A stretch of DNA of 64,000 nucleotides from Paulinella micropora (GCA_019918135.1 WBZZ01003537.1:216001-280000); one strand, 5' to 3'; positions 7,930-16,280 are shown, counted from the first letter of the stretch. Notes: generated by a model not told the origin, from the sequence alone. A program made the numbers and translations.

Positions 7930-9426
7930 ATGGAGGAGAACTTACACACAGCCAGAGCGAGCTCATTCGCGGTAAGTATTCGCTTAACAAAACTTACTGC
8001 CCGCGAAAGTCTTGCGACAATTCCAATTACCACAGTGGGGGGAATTGAATCAACTTTTGAAATTCCTACTCGTCCTTTGAACCTTGCGAGGACTATTTTG
8101 CGATTTACTTACACACCAGATTCTGGCGGTAATGCTGGAAGATACAACCGAATTCCTATGGACTGTCTGTCAATGATCAAGACAATTGAACTGCGAAGCC
8201 GAAGCGGGCAGTATTTGTGTAATCTTCAACACGTGGGTAATTACACTAAGATGATTTGGAAGCCTGAGATTTCTTATGATAGATTTATGGCACTGGATAA
8301 CCACGGGGCTGGGTCTGGTTATGGTGCGATGCTTCAAAAGTGTAATGCTGATGGTCGTGCTACAACCGCCTTTAATGCTAACGTGTATGCTGGCCAACAA
8401 GCAAGTGCTGCAACAGTTGCGGGAAGTATTGATACCGATGCTCATCTTCGGGCGACATTAAATGTTTATGGTAATGCTATCGCGGGAGCAATTTCTCCGC
8501 CATCCGTCAATGCTCGTCGTAATAATGATTTGCTCATTGCTAACGGAACTGGTGCCGCCTCTGTTGTAAATGTCTCTTATGAGGAGGCGAAGTATTTTGA
8601 AGGTGGAGCCGATGATTCAAAGACTCCAGTTATCAATGTGTCTATTCCTCTTGGTATGCTTTTTGGAACCATTTTTGAAATTGATAAGACTATTGGCTTT
8701 AATGAAATTCTTGATTTGAGGATTGTGTGGGAGGGAACACAGAAAACCATATTTTATGGAACTGATGTCTTGAGTGTTGCGGCAGGAGCAACAGCCACCG
8801 CAGCACCCGCAAATATTACCAACCTTAACTTATTTCTCGCTGTTGAAACCGACCCGAATGTTATCTTGGGTGTTCAACAAAAGATTGCGGGTGAAGGCTT
8901 TTCGTTCAAGACCGAATACCCGCTCTCTTGGAAAACTAATCTCGCGGCAGGCACTCAGTCATTCGTTTTGAAGATGAACCGCTCGCAGGGTGAGAGAATT
9001 CGCCGAATTTACACTAGCGGGTTTAATAATACTGAAACTTCAAACACCGCATTTGATTGTGATAACCGAGCGCAAGATAAGATTACTGATTATTATACTA
9101 CTTTGGATAGTAATAGAATTCAGCAGTTTGATATCACTTGTTCCCGCGATGAGGACTATATGCTTTTGAAGGAAAAAATTAAGGGGTCAGCTATTTTGAA
9201 CTCTAATGTGTATAAGTATAACTGGTTCCACGTTGATTTCTGGGACCACAACCGCCCACTTTATGACAAGCGAGAAGAAGAGGGTTATGAAGTGGCTGGT
9301 CTGTCCTTGGACACCGAACGGCGGTATGAATGGAGTGCGACTGGTGCGAAGCAATTGAATTATTATACTTATGCTATTCTTCAAAGGACCGTTGTTGTCA
9401 AGGGAATTGAAATTTTGATGTCTTAG
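7930..9426 (+). CDS. Major capsid protein (double jelly-roll type)
   Basis: 498 residues. Features typical of Polinton/PLV major capsid proteins: an early EIPTRPLNLARTILRFTY-like strand, conserved loops around a NYTKMIW segment, and a late WFHVDFWDHNRPLYD motif near residues 425-440 followed by a beta-rich end. It would form the pseudo-hexameric trimers of an icosahedral capsid. Position after ATPase, protease and penton agrees. The start is uncertain. ATG 7930 gives the long frame, but ATG 7914 in another frame begins a 44-codon reading frame over the same DNA, and GTAAGTAT occurs at 7907 and 7972, so a different or spliced N-terminus is possible. The body of the protein is not in doubt. Confidence 0.85.
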   Translation: MEENLHTARASSFAVSIRLTKLTARESLATIPITTVGGIESTFEIPTRPLNLARTILRFTYTPDSGGNAGRYNRIPMDCLSMIKTIELRSRSGQYLCNLQHVGNYTKMIWKPEISYDRFMALDNHGAGSGYGAMLQKCNADGRATTAFNANVYAGQQASAATVAGSIDTDAHLRATLNVYGNAIAGAISPPSVNARRNNDLLIANGTGAASVVNVSYEEAKYFEGGADDSKTPVINVSIPLGMLFGTIFEIDKTIGFNEILDLRIVWEGTQKTIFYGTDVLSVAAGATATAAPANITNLNLFLAVETDPNVILGVQQKIAGEGFSFKTEYPLSWKTNLAAGTQSFVLKMNRSQGERIRRIYTSGFNNTETSNTAFDCDNRAQDKITDYYTTLDSNRIQQFDITCSRDEDYMLLKEKIKGSAILNSNVYKYNWFHVDFWDHNRPLYDKREEEGYEVAGLSLDTERRYEWSATGAKQLNYYTYAILQRTVVVKGIEILMS

Positions 9427-9483
9427 ATGCTCAACGAGAAAACCCCGCCAGTGAGGTAAGCACTTACAATTAATTTTGATAGA

Positions 9484-9500
9484 TTATTTATTTTTTTGAT
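9484..9500 (+). promoter_or_regulatory. AT-rich promoter-like motif upstream of 412-residue protein gene
   Basis: ATTATTTATTTTTTTGA ends 12 bases before the ATG at 9513. Same motif as at 4941 and 7845. Role inferred. Confidence 0.5.
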
Positions 9501-9512
9501 AATATAGGAACT

Positions 9513-10751
9513 ATGACATCCCACCAACGAAATTTAGTCGCCCAAAATCCAGGCGGCGACTTCGTAAATGTCAAAGTCGGGTATGATGGATATGTAGGGG
9601 GTCAAAATATGAAAACTGCCTTTGGTGAAGCATTAACCAGTTCATTAACACCAGTATTACAGGAAATCTTTCCATATACTATCAATACAAGGGTATGGAC
9701 AAAAACCGAAACAAAATCAAGTGTGTCATTTTTAAACAATATGGCGGAATTAAAAACAACCGCAGATATTACTTCTAATGCCGTTATGGAAAGCAAAAGA
9801 AAAATAAAATACAGAACTGGTATGGGAGTTTTAGCCCGCTTCACTGCTTTATGGACTACTGATGAAACTAAGGAATATATATCATTTATTGGTATAGGCG
9901 ACAATAACCTACAAAATGGTTTCTACTTTTATAAGGATGGTGTGGTTGGTTTCTGTATAGCGCACGCGAAAGGAGGTGTTGTTTCCTATATTCAACAAGC
10001 GAACTGGGATGACCCGTGTAATGGAACAGGCGATATGCCTCTCTTGGATTTGACGAAGGGAAATGTCTTTCAAATTCAATTCCAATATTTGGGCTTTGGG
10101 GCCATTAAGTTTTCAATTGAGAACCCCAACACAGGCGAATTCCAGCAAGTCCATATGATTAAGTATGCGAATGCCAACACGGGTGTCAGTCTGCGAAATA
10201 CAACTCTCCCATTTGTTGCCCGTATGAGAAATGATGCCGATACAGGAATACAAAGTTTAAAAACAGCAAGTTGTAGTATGTTTATTGAAGGGGCTAACAC
10301 TATTAATACAAGTATTACAAATACGGCGGAAGGAGACGAAAAAACGAGCATCACTGAAAGCCCTATTTTAAGTATCAGGAATAAAGCACTTTTTAATGGT
10401 GCCTTAACAAATTATTCAAATGTCTTTCCTTCCTTGGTAAGTATTACAAATGAAGATACAAAGTCAAATGTCGTCAGAATGGTATTGAACGGGACACTGA
10501 CCGGGGCTGGTTTTGCCGATGTAGATGCCACAACTTCAATTGTAGATACAGACACAAAAGCAACTGCTATCGCAAACGGAACGACAGTTTTTAAGATTTA
10601 TGTAAATGCTAGCTCTACTCAACAGATTAATCTCAGAACTTATGACATTCAATTAACACCTGGCGATATTTTGACATTCACGCAGAAGGCTGTGTCGGCG
10701 GGTGCTGGCAGTAATATTAATGTAATCGCGAACTTTATTGAAGATTGGTAA
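9513..10751 (+). CDS. Beta-rich virion protein candidate (decoration or attachment), unknown family
   Basis: 412 residues, no signal peptide or membrane segment. The central part (about residues 95-240) has a distinctive lectin-like sandwich pattern: GMGVLARFTALW, ISFIGIGDNNLQNGFYF, VFQIQFQYLGFGAIKFSIE and VHMIKYANANTG. Domains of this sort occur in phage and large-virus structural proteins that bind surfaces. The C-terminal ~90 residues are Thr/Ala/Asn-rich (DATTSIVDTDTKATAIANG) and end in strands, resembling a fibre tip. It follows the major capsid gene and has its own promoter-like motif, which fits a late, abundant structural protein. I recognise the domain style but not a named family. 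Confidence 0.7.
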   Translation: MTSHQRNLVAQNPGGDFVNVKVGYDGYVGGQNMKTAFGEALTSSLTPVLQEIFPYTINTRVWTKTETKSSVSFLNNMAELKTTADITSNAVMESKRKIKYRTGMGVLARFTALWTTDETKEYISFIGIGDNNLQNGFYFYKDGVVGFCIAHAKGGVVSYIQQANWDDPCNGTGDMPLLDLTKGNVFQIQFQYLGFGAIKFSIENPNTGEFQQVHMIKYANANTGVSLRNTTLPFVARMRNDADTGIQSLKTASCSMFIEGANTINTSITNTAEGDEKTSITESPILSIRNKALFNGALTNYSNVFPSLVSITNEDTKSNVVRMVLNGTLTGAGFADVDATTSIVDTDTKATAIANGTTVFKIYVNASSTQQINLRTYDIQLTPGDILTFTQKAVSAGAGSNINVIANFIEDW

Positions 10752-10768
10752 TTATTTATTTTTGTAAT
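10750..10768 (+). promoter_or_regulatory. AT-rich promoter-like motif upstream of DUF3223-like gene
   Basis: AATTATTTATTTTTGTAAT begins at the stop codon of the preceding gene and ends 28 bases before the preferred ATG at 10797. Recurrent motif of this element; function inferred. Confidence 0.5.
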
Positions 10769-10796
10769 ATTTTTCTGAATGATAATATATATAATA

Positions 10797-11435
10797 ATGT
10801 TTTACCGTCGTAAGTTGTATGTTGTGGGTGGTAGGCGGTTTCTAACAAAAACATCTATCAAATCCTACATAAGAAGAATGATAAACAAATATAACGATGG
10901 TGAAGTGCTGAACCCAGAAGATAGCAATTTCGTGTTTGACCTAATAAACCATCACCCTTGTCTAAAAAATGGCATCATTGATGTTGAAAGTAATTTGACA
11001 ACAGGAAGAAAACACTTTCGTGTAGATGGTAAGCCGTTTTCGTGGAATTGCTGTGTTGACCTCATAGGCCTTAGCAAATTAAAAAAAATGGCGAGAGTGA
11101 TAAAAGAAGCAAGCAGGAATACGATAAGACCACAAATACAAGAATATCTTGACATCGTGGCTATTGATGTATTCGTAGAACCACGATACATATGCGAAAT
11201 AAGCGGTGATATATATGAGCGGGTTGATGTCCACGTAGACCACCACTTTGACCTTATACAATTCAAAGACATCCTTCAACAATACCTTGAAGTAAATAGA
11301 GAATTAGAAGTTGAAGACGGTTTATTGAAAGAACCGCATTTCACCAAGTTTAGCGACTTCCACAAACAGAAAGCAATACTGCGAATTATAAAAAAAGAAA
11401 TCAATATTAGAGGTAAAATGTATCTCTTACGGTAA
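10797..11435 (+). CDS. DUF3223 (DCL)-like protein
   Basis: 212 residues from ATG 10797. An earlier in-frame ATG at 10779 lies inside the AT-rich promoter-like tract and is less likely. Residues ~40-95 fit the DUF3223/DCL pattern: DSNFVFDLINHHP, an I-DVE segment, then RKHFRVDGKPFSWNCCVDLI. The second half has VDVHVDHHFDLIQFKDILQQYL, a His-rich motif followed by a helix as seen in phage and large-virus DUF3223 proteins, often linked to rRNA-processing-like or nuclease contexts. No biochemical role is established, so none is claimed. It begins the non-structural block. The 3' end overlaps the convergent ExoX-C-like gene by 9 bases. Confidence 0.6.
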   Translation: MFYRRKLYVVGGRRFLTKTSIKSYIRRMINKYNDGEVLNPEDSNFVFDLINHHPCLKNGIIDVESNLTTGRKHFRVDGKPFSWNCCVDLIGLSKLKKMARVIKEASRNTIRPQIQEYLDIVAIDVFVEPRYICEISGDIYERVDVHVDHHFDLIQFKDILQQYLEVNRELEVEDGLLKEPHFTKFSDFHKQKAILRIIKKEINIRGKMYLLR

Positions 11436-11705
11436 ATACCTCTTCAATTCGTCTTTATTACTACACCACGGTTGACGAACTAACCATTCAATATATGGCT
11501 TGTCAATCTTTGCGATGTCTTCTATTTTTTTGCCTTTGTATTTCCCGAAATGAAATGTGTCTTTGGGTTGAGCATTTCTCATTTCTTCAATCACTTTTAT
11601 TTCTTCGTGGATTACCTTTTGGACATCTTCCAACGAGAAGGATTTTTTTTCGCTTTCAATTGAAAGTTGTTGGAACTTCTCGCACAGTCTTGTAAGGGTA
11701 GACAT
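11427..11705 (-). CDS. Small ExoX C-terminal-like domain protein
   Basis: 92 residues. The ATG at 11705 is chosen because the upstream in-frame extension is hydrophobic AT-rich translation running into the divergent lipase gene. The N-terminal half is helical (LCEKFQQLSIESEKK, EEIKVIEEMRNAQ). The C-terminal half carries FHFGKYKGKKIEDIA and PYIEWLVRQPW, the FGKYKGK-YIxWL signature of the ExoX-like C-terminal/DUF3820 module found at the ends of some exonucleases and as stand-alone phage proteins. It probably binds nucleic acid; no nuclease motif is present, so an accessory replication or repair role is inference. It is divergent from the lipase gene across a ~56-base AT-rich spacer that may drive both. 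Confidence 0.65.
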   Translation of the reverse strand: MSTLTRLCEKFQQLSIESEKKSFSLEDVQKVIHEEIKVIEEMRNAQPKDTFHFGKYKGKKIEDIAKIDKPYIEWLVRQPWCSNKDELKRYLP

Positions 11706-11761
11706 AGTAGGGGGTATATATAGGGTAATATAAAAATAGAAAAAAAAATTAATAATATAGA

Positions 11762-12451
11762 ATGTCTGAGTGGATAATCTTTGTAAAGGCTTACTCCGCC
11801 AAACATAACATAACCTATGGAGAAGCATTGAGAAAAGCTGGTAAGGCATACAGAAAACAAAAGGGAGGCAATGCGGATTTGTCAGAGGATGTCTATTTGT
11901 CTTCGTCGGATAGAAAAGGTGCGGACGGTTGGAAGCCTGTCGCTAGCAAAGAGAAATCAACAGTGTATGAAAAAGATGGTAAGGCGATTGTAGCATTTAG
12001 AGGAAGTGCGAATAAGCGAGACTTACTCACAGATGTCGCATTAGTAAAGGGAGTATTAAAAAGAACACCAAGATATAAAGAAGAGCAGAAGCTGGTTAAT
12101 GAGGTTATAAAAAAATATGGTAAGGATAATGTAGAGCTGACGGGACATAGCCTTGGCGGGACTATTGCGAAAGACCTGAGCCGACAAACGGGTGTGAGGG
12201 CGACCACATACAATAAAGGCAGTAGCACAAAGGACCTAATTGAGGGAGTGATTGACCGAGTAGCGGTTAAAGTAAATCCAAAAGGTAAAAGGGCTAAGAC
12301 CGCGGCAGCTATCACGAATTACCGAACAGCATTTGACCCAGTATCGTTAATGGGTGCTACGGCTGTAAATACTAAGTTAGTGAAACCAAAAAAAGGAATT
12401 CATACAATCAGGAGCTTCAAAGGGAAAGGAGCCAAAAAAATTTATTTATAA
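11762..12451 (+). CDS. Class 3 lipase with N-terminal viral helical module
   Basis: 229 residues. The lipase fold is shown by AIVAFRGS (oxyanion-side strand, residues 75-82), the nucleophile elbow GHSLGG with Ser130, Asp192 in FDPVS and His214 in GIHTIRSF: a complete Ser-Asp-His triad in normal order. The first ~36 residues (FVKAYSAKHNITYGEALRKAGKAY) form a small helical, basic module seen at the start of many large-virus and PLV proteins. The enzyme would hydrolyse acylglycerols or phospholipids, perhaps to breach host membranes during entry or exit; that use is inference. No signal peptide, so it would act in the virion or cytoplasm. It converges on the polymerase gene with a 1-base gap. 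Confidence 0.88.
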   Translation: MSEWIIFVKAYSAKHNITYGEALRKAGKAYRKQKGGNADLSEDVYLSSSDRKGADGWKPVASKEKSTVYEKDGKAIVAFRGSANKRDLLTDVALVKGVLKRTPRYKEEQKLVNEVIKKYGKDNVELTGHSLGGTIAKDLSRQTGVRATTYNKGSSTKDLIEGVIDRVAVKVNPKGKRAKTAAAITNYRTAFDPVSLMGATAVNTKLVKPKKGIHTIRSFKGKGAKKIYL

Positions 12452-12452
12452 T

Positions 12453-15400
12453 TCAACCGCGAATGTGGAAGCCGAGTGGGATGCTGTCATTATCGTTAAT
12501 GAACTTACGGCCCGCCCATTTATTCTCATTAACTTGTTTTTTTACATTCGCCATATGTAAAATGCTAAAATGTGGGATTTGTTGCTGTTTGCTGTTTCTA
12601 TCAATGTGTATTTTTTTCATTTGGAAATCCTTTACATTTTCAACTGACCCGCCTTTGTCCATCTTATCAAATGTGTCATAGTTTAGCTGATTAGCATCTA
12701 AGCCTTTACCCCTAAAATGGAAATATCTTTTAACTCCGTTTTCAGACACTATTTTAACCCCTTTTGAAATATGCTTTAAGTCGTTCTTGGTCATTCCTTC
12801 CGTAAAGGCATCCTTTGTCGTGAATTCTAACATATATAGTTTCGGTGCTATCCACACACCTTTTATAATCTTACAACCATCGCCTAAATCGTCTCCAATA
12901 CCACCTAGTTTCTTATTACCCATATTCTTTACATACTTGGCACATCTCGCGTGGATTTGTAAGCTGTCTGTGTCGGTGTAGTAAAAGTCATCTTCAATGG
13001 TTCTGTTCGGGTTTGCTTCCTTAATATAGTTGAACATAATGCGACGGCTGTATGCTAGAATGAATGCCCCATAGTGTGAAGGTTTGGTTATGCTACTTTC
13101 TAATAAGATTGGATTGCGGGGAAGGCCCGATATGTGCCATAAATCTTTTCCTTGTTGGTCCGTAAATTTAACTATGTCAGTTATTTGATTGCTATTCCAG
13201 AATTTCCAGCAATCTTCATTAGTTTGTATATATGTTGTTATTGAAGGTATAGGTCGTTGTATAATCTTACCGTATAGACTATTCATAAACAATTTGGCGA
13301 GCAAATATTGCGGGCTACCTTTCTCCGCATTTTCCTTCGCTTTGAACATATCGTCTATGTATTGGGCGAAGACACATTCAGATTTGGCAGTGTAGTATCC
13401 TTTATGAATGCGGACTTCGTATCCTTCGGCTACCATATCCTCAATATCTACACTCGTCAGCCATTGGTCCTTCATATCTTCTAGCCGCCATTTAAGGGAG
13501 CCCATTTTGTCTCGCTGACCAATCCTTGAATGTAATATGTTTTTTGGAGAAATATAGTCAAGGTTGTAAATACCGATTTGAAGGTTTCGCGGGTCAAATG
13601 GTCCGATTGTTTCCAGTATGTCGCCAACCATAAAAGCTAATAACATCGCTGTTGGATACAAAGAAACGACATCCGCATCAACGAGGTAGTCAATTATATC
13701 GTCAAATGATATCTCTTTTTTCAAATATCGTTCATACTGAGCTGAAATGAACCGCCTCTTAGATGGGTAAGTCCTTCCGCCGATAATGGCTTTTCTAAAT
13801 GCTCTTTCCTGCTCCACCGTTGGAAGTCTCACCTCGTATTTACCATCTACATATTTTTTCCATATGTTAAAAGCGAGACTTGAAGTTGAAATGTATGAAG
13901 TTAAATTGACCTTGTGGGCTGTAAATATCGTTGTGTTTAACTTATCGTATAATTCCTTCAAACCCATAACATCGTTTTTAAGATAAGCTAGACAGTCCTG
14001 CCTCGTCTTGTCGTGCATATCCTCCCACATTTTGGCACGGTTGTGGTCAAAGTCGCCTTTGAGGATTTCGCACCCCATACTTTCAAGATTTGCTTTAAGA
14101 CTTCCTTGTGTATGCTTACACATATCCCACATCTTAACATTTTCAAACTCTAAGCAGATAATAGAGCCGTTATTGATTTTTGACGACTTAATCTTAATAC
14201 CCCTTCTGATTAATTCTTGGTGTATGAAGTAGTGGTCAAAGTTTGCTCCGTTGAAACCATTAACATATAGAACTGGCGGTTTGTCATCCTTTTTCTTCGG
14301 CACCCATCCTGCTTTTATAAGGTCGCCTCGTTTAATTAGTTCATCCACAAATTGACTGATACAATCTTTACCAGCTATGTATTTGAAACCCTCAGACCCC
14401 TGAGTATATCCGACTATGTAGCAGTCGTGGATATCGTAGCCGGCAGCGATGTTTGTGTTTCTAAATGATTCCAAATCGTAATGTAGAATTTGGTCGTTAT
14501 TTATTTTTTCTTCCGTGCGGAACTTAGTTATTAAGTGTCTTTTACCATTCTTCTTCAACATAATGTCCGCAAATTTTTTCCTGTTGAGATTACATTTGTG
14601 TTTGTTCAAATATGGTCTCAGGCAGTCTTCGCACCGCTTCTTGAATTGCTTAACCAATCCGTAATAATGGTTATTCTCCAAAAAGATTAGTTTGTCGGGT
14701 TCCTGCCCTTCTTCATTTGTGCTGAATGTCTGCTTCATAATATGGTCAGTTATTTCATATGTTTTCCCTTCCTTAACATATTTTTTCAATATTTCAACCG
14801 CTATTGAAAATGGTATTGGCGAGTTTGGTGGAAGGTTGAATTCAGCTCGGACGATATTACAGCGGTTCTTGTTCATCGGATGAATATTTAGAATATCCTT
14901 ACACAAGAAGAATAAGCAGTTGTTGTTTTTGCTGGGTGGTGATATTCTTACTCCTTCTTCAACCTTAGTTCTTTTATCTCTCACTCCTTCATAGCACCCT
15001 CCGCCGTTTTCTTGAACAATGGTTATTTCCACATATCTTATGTTTCTTTCATATCCATTCTCGCTCGCTTCAATGTTGTTTATGTTGAACTCGTTCAGAG
15101 CATCCATAAATACAGTATCGTATTGGCGGAGTTGAAATGAGTTAAAACTTTTCTTTTTAAAATAGTGGTCGTATCGTTCATTAGCAGGAGCGGTGGAGTA
15201 TGTTATAGATATATTGACATCCGCATCGTTGGTCATACCTTCCCTTCTGGCATATCTTATAGCGGGTATCAATACCTTCTCTTCCAAGGTGTCTGTATCA
15301 TAGAAGCTTATGTCTAGCTCCCTAAATTTGAATGTGAGAGAGTTCAGCCGATTATCCCTCCTAACTTCATAATCGTTTGCTCTAAACTCTCGCCTCTTCG

Positions 15401-15572
15401 CTTCCCTAGTCTTAGCCTCGCGGAGATTTGCCCTCGTATTACTACGGATGTTAGATAAAAGGTCTTGGCGGTTTCTTTTATCTTTCGTTTCAACCTTTCT
15501 AAGCTTAGCCTTAGCTTGAAGAAGTTGGACATATTGCTTGTTTGGTCTTGGTGGTAGTGGTGGTTTTGACAT
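12453..15572 (-). CDS. polB: Protein-primed family B DNA polymerase (pPolB)
   Basis: 1039 residues, full length. Exonuclease motifs: Exo I YDLESF (Asp366/Glu368), Exo II FNGANFDHYF (about 440-449), Exo III YLKNDVMGL (Tyr530/Asp534). Polymerase motifs: A DVVSLYP (Asp634), B KLFMNSLYG (760-768), C YTDTDS (Asp867/Asp869), then KLY at 911-913. Both proofreading and synthesis residues are therefore present. The arrangement fits the protein-primed polymerases of Polintons and PLVs, which replicate linear DNA from a terminal protein. Residues 218-330 hold an OTU-like pattern (NNCLF, later NNHYY) and a CxxC...HxC zinc-like cluster (314-327). The Arg/Lys-rich first 75 residues could be a terminal-protein-like segment; that is inference. 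It ends 1 base from the lipase stop. Confidence 0.95.
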   Translation of the reverse strand: MSKPPLPPRPNKQYVQLLQAKAKLRKVETKDKRNRQDLLSNIRSNTRANLREAKTREAKRREFRANDYEVRRDNRLNSLTFKFRELDISFYDTDTLEEKVLIPAIRYARREGMTNDADVNISITYSTAPANERYDHYFKKKSFNSFQLRQYDTVFMDALNEFNINNIEASENGYERNIRYVEITIVQENGGGCYEGVRDKRTKVEEGVRISPPSKNNNCLFFLCKDILNIHPMNKNRCNIVRAEFNLPPNSPIPFSIAVEILKKYVKEGKTYEITDHIMKQTFSTNEEGQEPDKLIFLENNHYYGLVKQFKKRCEDCLRPYLNKHKCNLNRKKFADIMLKKNGKRHLITKFRTEEKINNDQILHYDLESFRNTNIAAGYDIHDCYIVGYTQGSEGFKYIAGKDCISQFVDELIKRGDLIKAGWVPKKKDDKPPVLYVNGFNGANFDHYFIHQELIRRGIKIKSSKINNGSIICLEFENVKMWDMCKHTQGSLKANLESMGCEILKGDFDHNRAKMWEDMHDKTRQDCLAYLKNDVMGLKELYDKLNTTIFTAHKVNLTSYISTSSLAFNIWKKYVDGKYEVRLPTVEQERAFRKAIIGGRTYPSKRRFISAQYERYLKKEISFDDIIDYLVDADVVSLYPTAMLLAFMVGDILETIGPFDPRNLQIGIYNLDYISPKNILHSRIGQRDKMGSLKWRLEDMKDQWLTSVDIEDMVAEGYEVRIHKGYYTAKSECVFAQYIDDMFKAKENAEKGSPQYLLAKLFMNSLYGKIIQRPIPSITTYIQTNEDCWKFWNSNQITDIVKFTDQQGKDLWHISGLPRNPILLESSITKPSHYGAFILAYSRRIMFNYIKEANPNRTIEDDFYYTDTDSLQIHARCAKYVKNMGNKKLGGIGDDLGDGCKIIKGVWIAPKLYMLEFTTKDAFTEGMTKNDLKHISKGVKIVSENGVKRYFHFRGKGLDANQLNYDTFDKMDKGGSVENVKDFQMKKIHIDRNSKQQQIPHFSILHMANVKKQVNENKWAGRKFINDNDSIPLGFHIRG

Positions 15573-15600
15573 TTTACCGTTATGTATATCTTAGGTAAGA

Positions 15601-15624
15601 TACTTTTTCTGAAAATAATTAATT
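15601..15624 (-). promoter_or_regulatory. AT-rich motif upstream of polymerase gene
   Basis: Read on -, AATTAATTATTTTCAGAAAA begins a tract ending 29 bases before the polymerase ATG. It shares AATTATTTT with the motifs before the other - strand genes. TTTTACCGTTAT (read on +) is repeated on both sides of it, at 15573 and 15630. Promoter/operator role inferred. Confidence 0.4.
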
Positions 15625-15702
15625 AATGTTTTTACCGTTATTATATAGGGGCTATTTGTTTAGATGAAAAATATTTTTACCAGATAAAAAAATTATTAGA
15701 AC

Positions 15703-15909
15703 TTAAACAGCTATCTTACTCAATTTATCTTCCAGCTCTTGTATCTTCTTTTTGTATTCCTCTATGCTTTTCAGTTCTTGCTTTTGCTTTAATGCTTTTT
15801 CTTTTCTTTCCTCCTTCAACCTTTCTTGGTGGCGGTAGTAGTATGCGAGAGCCTTCTCGTTATTTCTCTTTCGTCTTGCTTCTCCTTCGTAAATTTTTGG
15901 TCTTGGCAT
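15703..15909 (-). CDS. Small basic-leucine-zipper-like protein
   Basis: 68 residues. A basic Arg/Lys/Tyr-rich N-terminal half (RPKIYEGEARRKRNNEKALAYYY region) is followed by a heptad-like helix (IEEYKKKIQELEDKLSKIAV) with leucine/isoleucine spacing compatible with a short zipper. This general shape, a basic region then a coiled coil, is common for small PLV and algal-virus proteins and suggests DNA binding, perhaps transcriptional control. A basic helix alone is weak evidence, so function remains open. A 25-base motif identical to one before the next gene lies 28 bases upstream of its ATG, suggesting co-regulation. Confidence 0.55.
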   Translation of the reverse strand: MPRPKIYEGEARRKRNNEKALAYYYRHQERLKEERKEKALKQKQELKSIEEYKKKIQELEDKLSKIAV

Positions 15910-15936
15910 CCTCCTTCGTTGTATATTATAGTTGAT

Positions 15937-15961
15937 ATATTTTTATAAATGTAAAATAATT
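15937..15961 (-). promoter_or_regulatory. 25-bp promoter-like element, copy 1
   Basis: Identical over 25 bases to 16256-16280. Read on -, it begins AATTATTTTACATTTATAAA. It lies 28 bases upstream of the zipper-like gene. Exact conservation between two otherwise different spacers supports a functional site. Confidence 0.55.
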
Positions 15962-15963
15962 AA

Positions 15964-16236
15964 TTATATATTATGTATAGCCATTCTCATATTTAGTTGT
16001 TCTTTTGCTTGGATACAAATTTTCATTTTGTATAGTTCCTTCATCGTATTCTTTCCACCATTTATTATTTCATATGCTTGCTTATCCCAGAACTCGTGTG
16101 CTTTTCTATATCTATCAATCATTTGCTCTCTCGTGAAATTTCTAAAAGAAAGGTCATCGGCATTTGCTTCTGGAAAATGCTTGTTGTATGCTTCCTTCAT
16201 TTCTTTTTCTGCTTGCTGTTGTAATGTCATCGTCAT
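15964..16236 (-). CDS. Hypothetical helical protein
   Basis: 90 residues, predicted by eye to be almost entirely helical and rich in Glu/Lys/Gln/Met (EKEMKEAYNKHFPEAN, FTREQMIDRYRKAHEFWDKQAYE). No cysteines, no membrane span, no recognised motif. It is the last clear gene before the element's right end and is preceded 20 bases upstream by the second copy of the 25-bp motif. Small helical proteins near a replication-gene end can be early regulators, but that would be a guess here. The ATG at 16236 is followed closely by a second Met; the first is chosen for its spacing to the motif. Confidence 0.5.
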   Translation of the reverse strand: MTMTLQQQAEKEMKEAYNKHFPEANADDLSFRNFTREQMIDRYRKAHEFWDKQAYEIINGGKNTMKELYKMKICIQAKEQLNMRMAIHNI

Positions 16237-16255
16237 CTTTTATAATTATGTAATA

Positions 16256-16280
16256 ATATTTTTATAAATGTAAAATAATT
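16256..16280 (-). promoter_or_regulatory. 25-bp promoter-like element, copy 2
   Basis: Exact 25-base match to 15937-15961, placed 20 bases before the ATG at 16236. Seen directly; role inferred. Confidence 0.55.
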
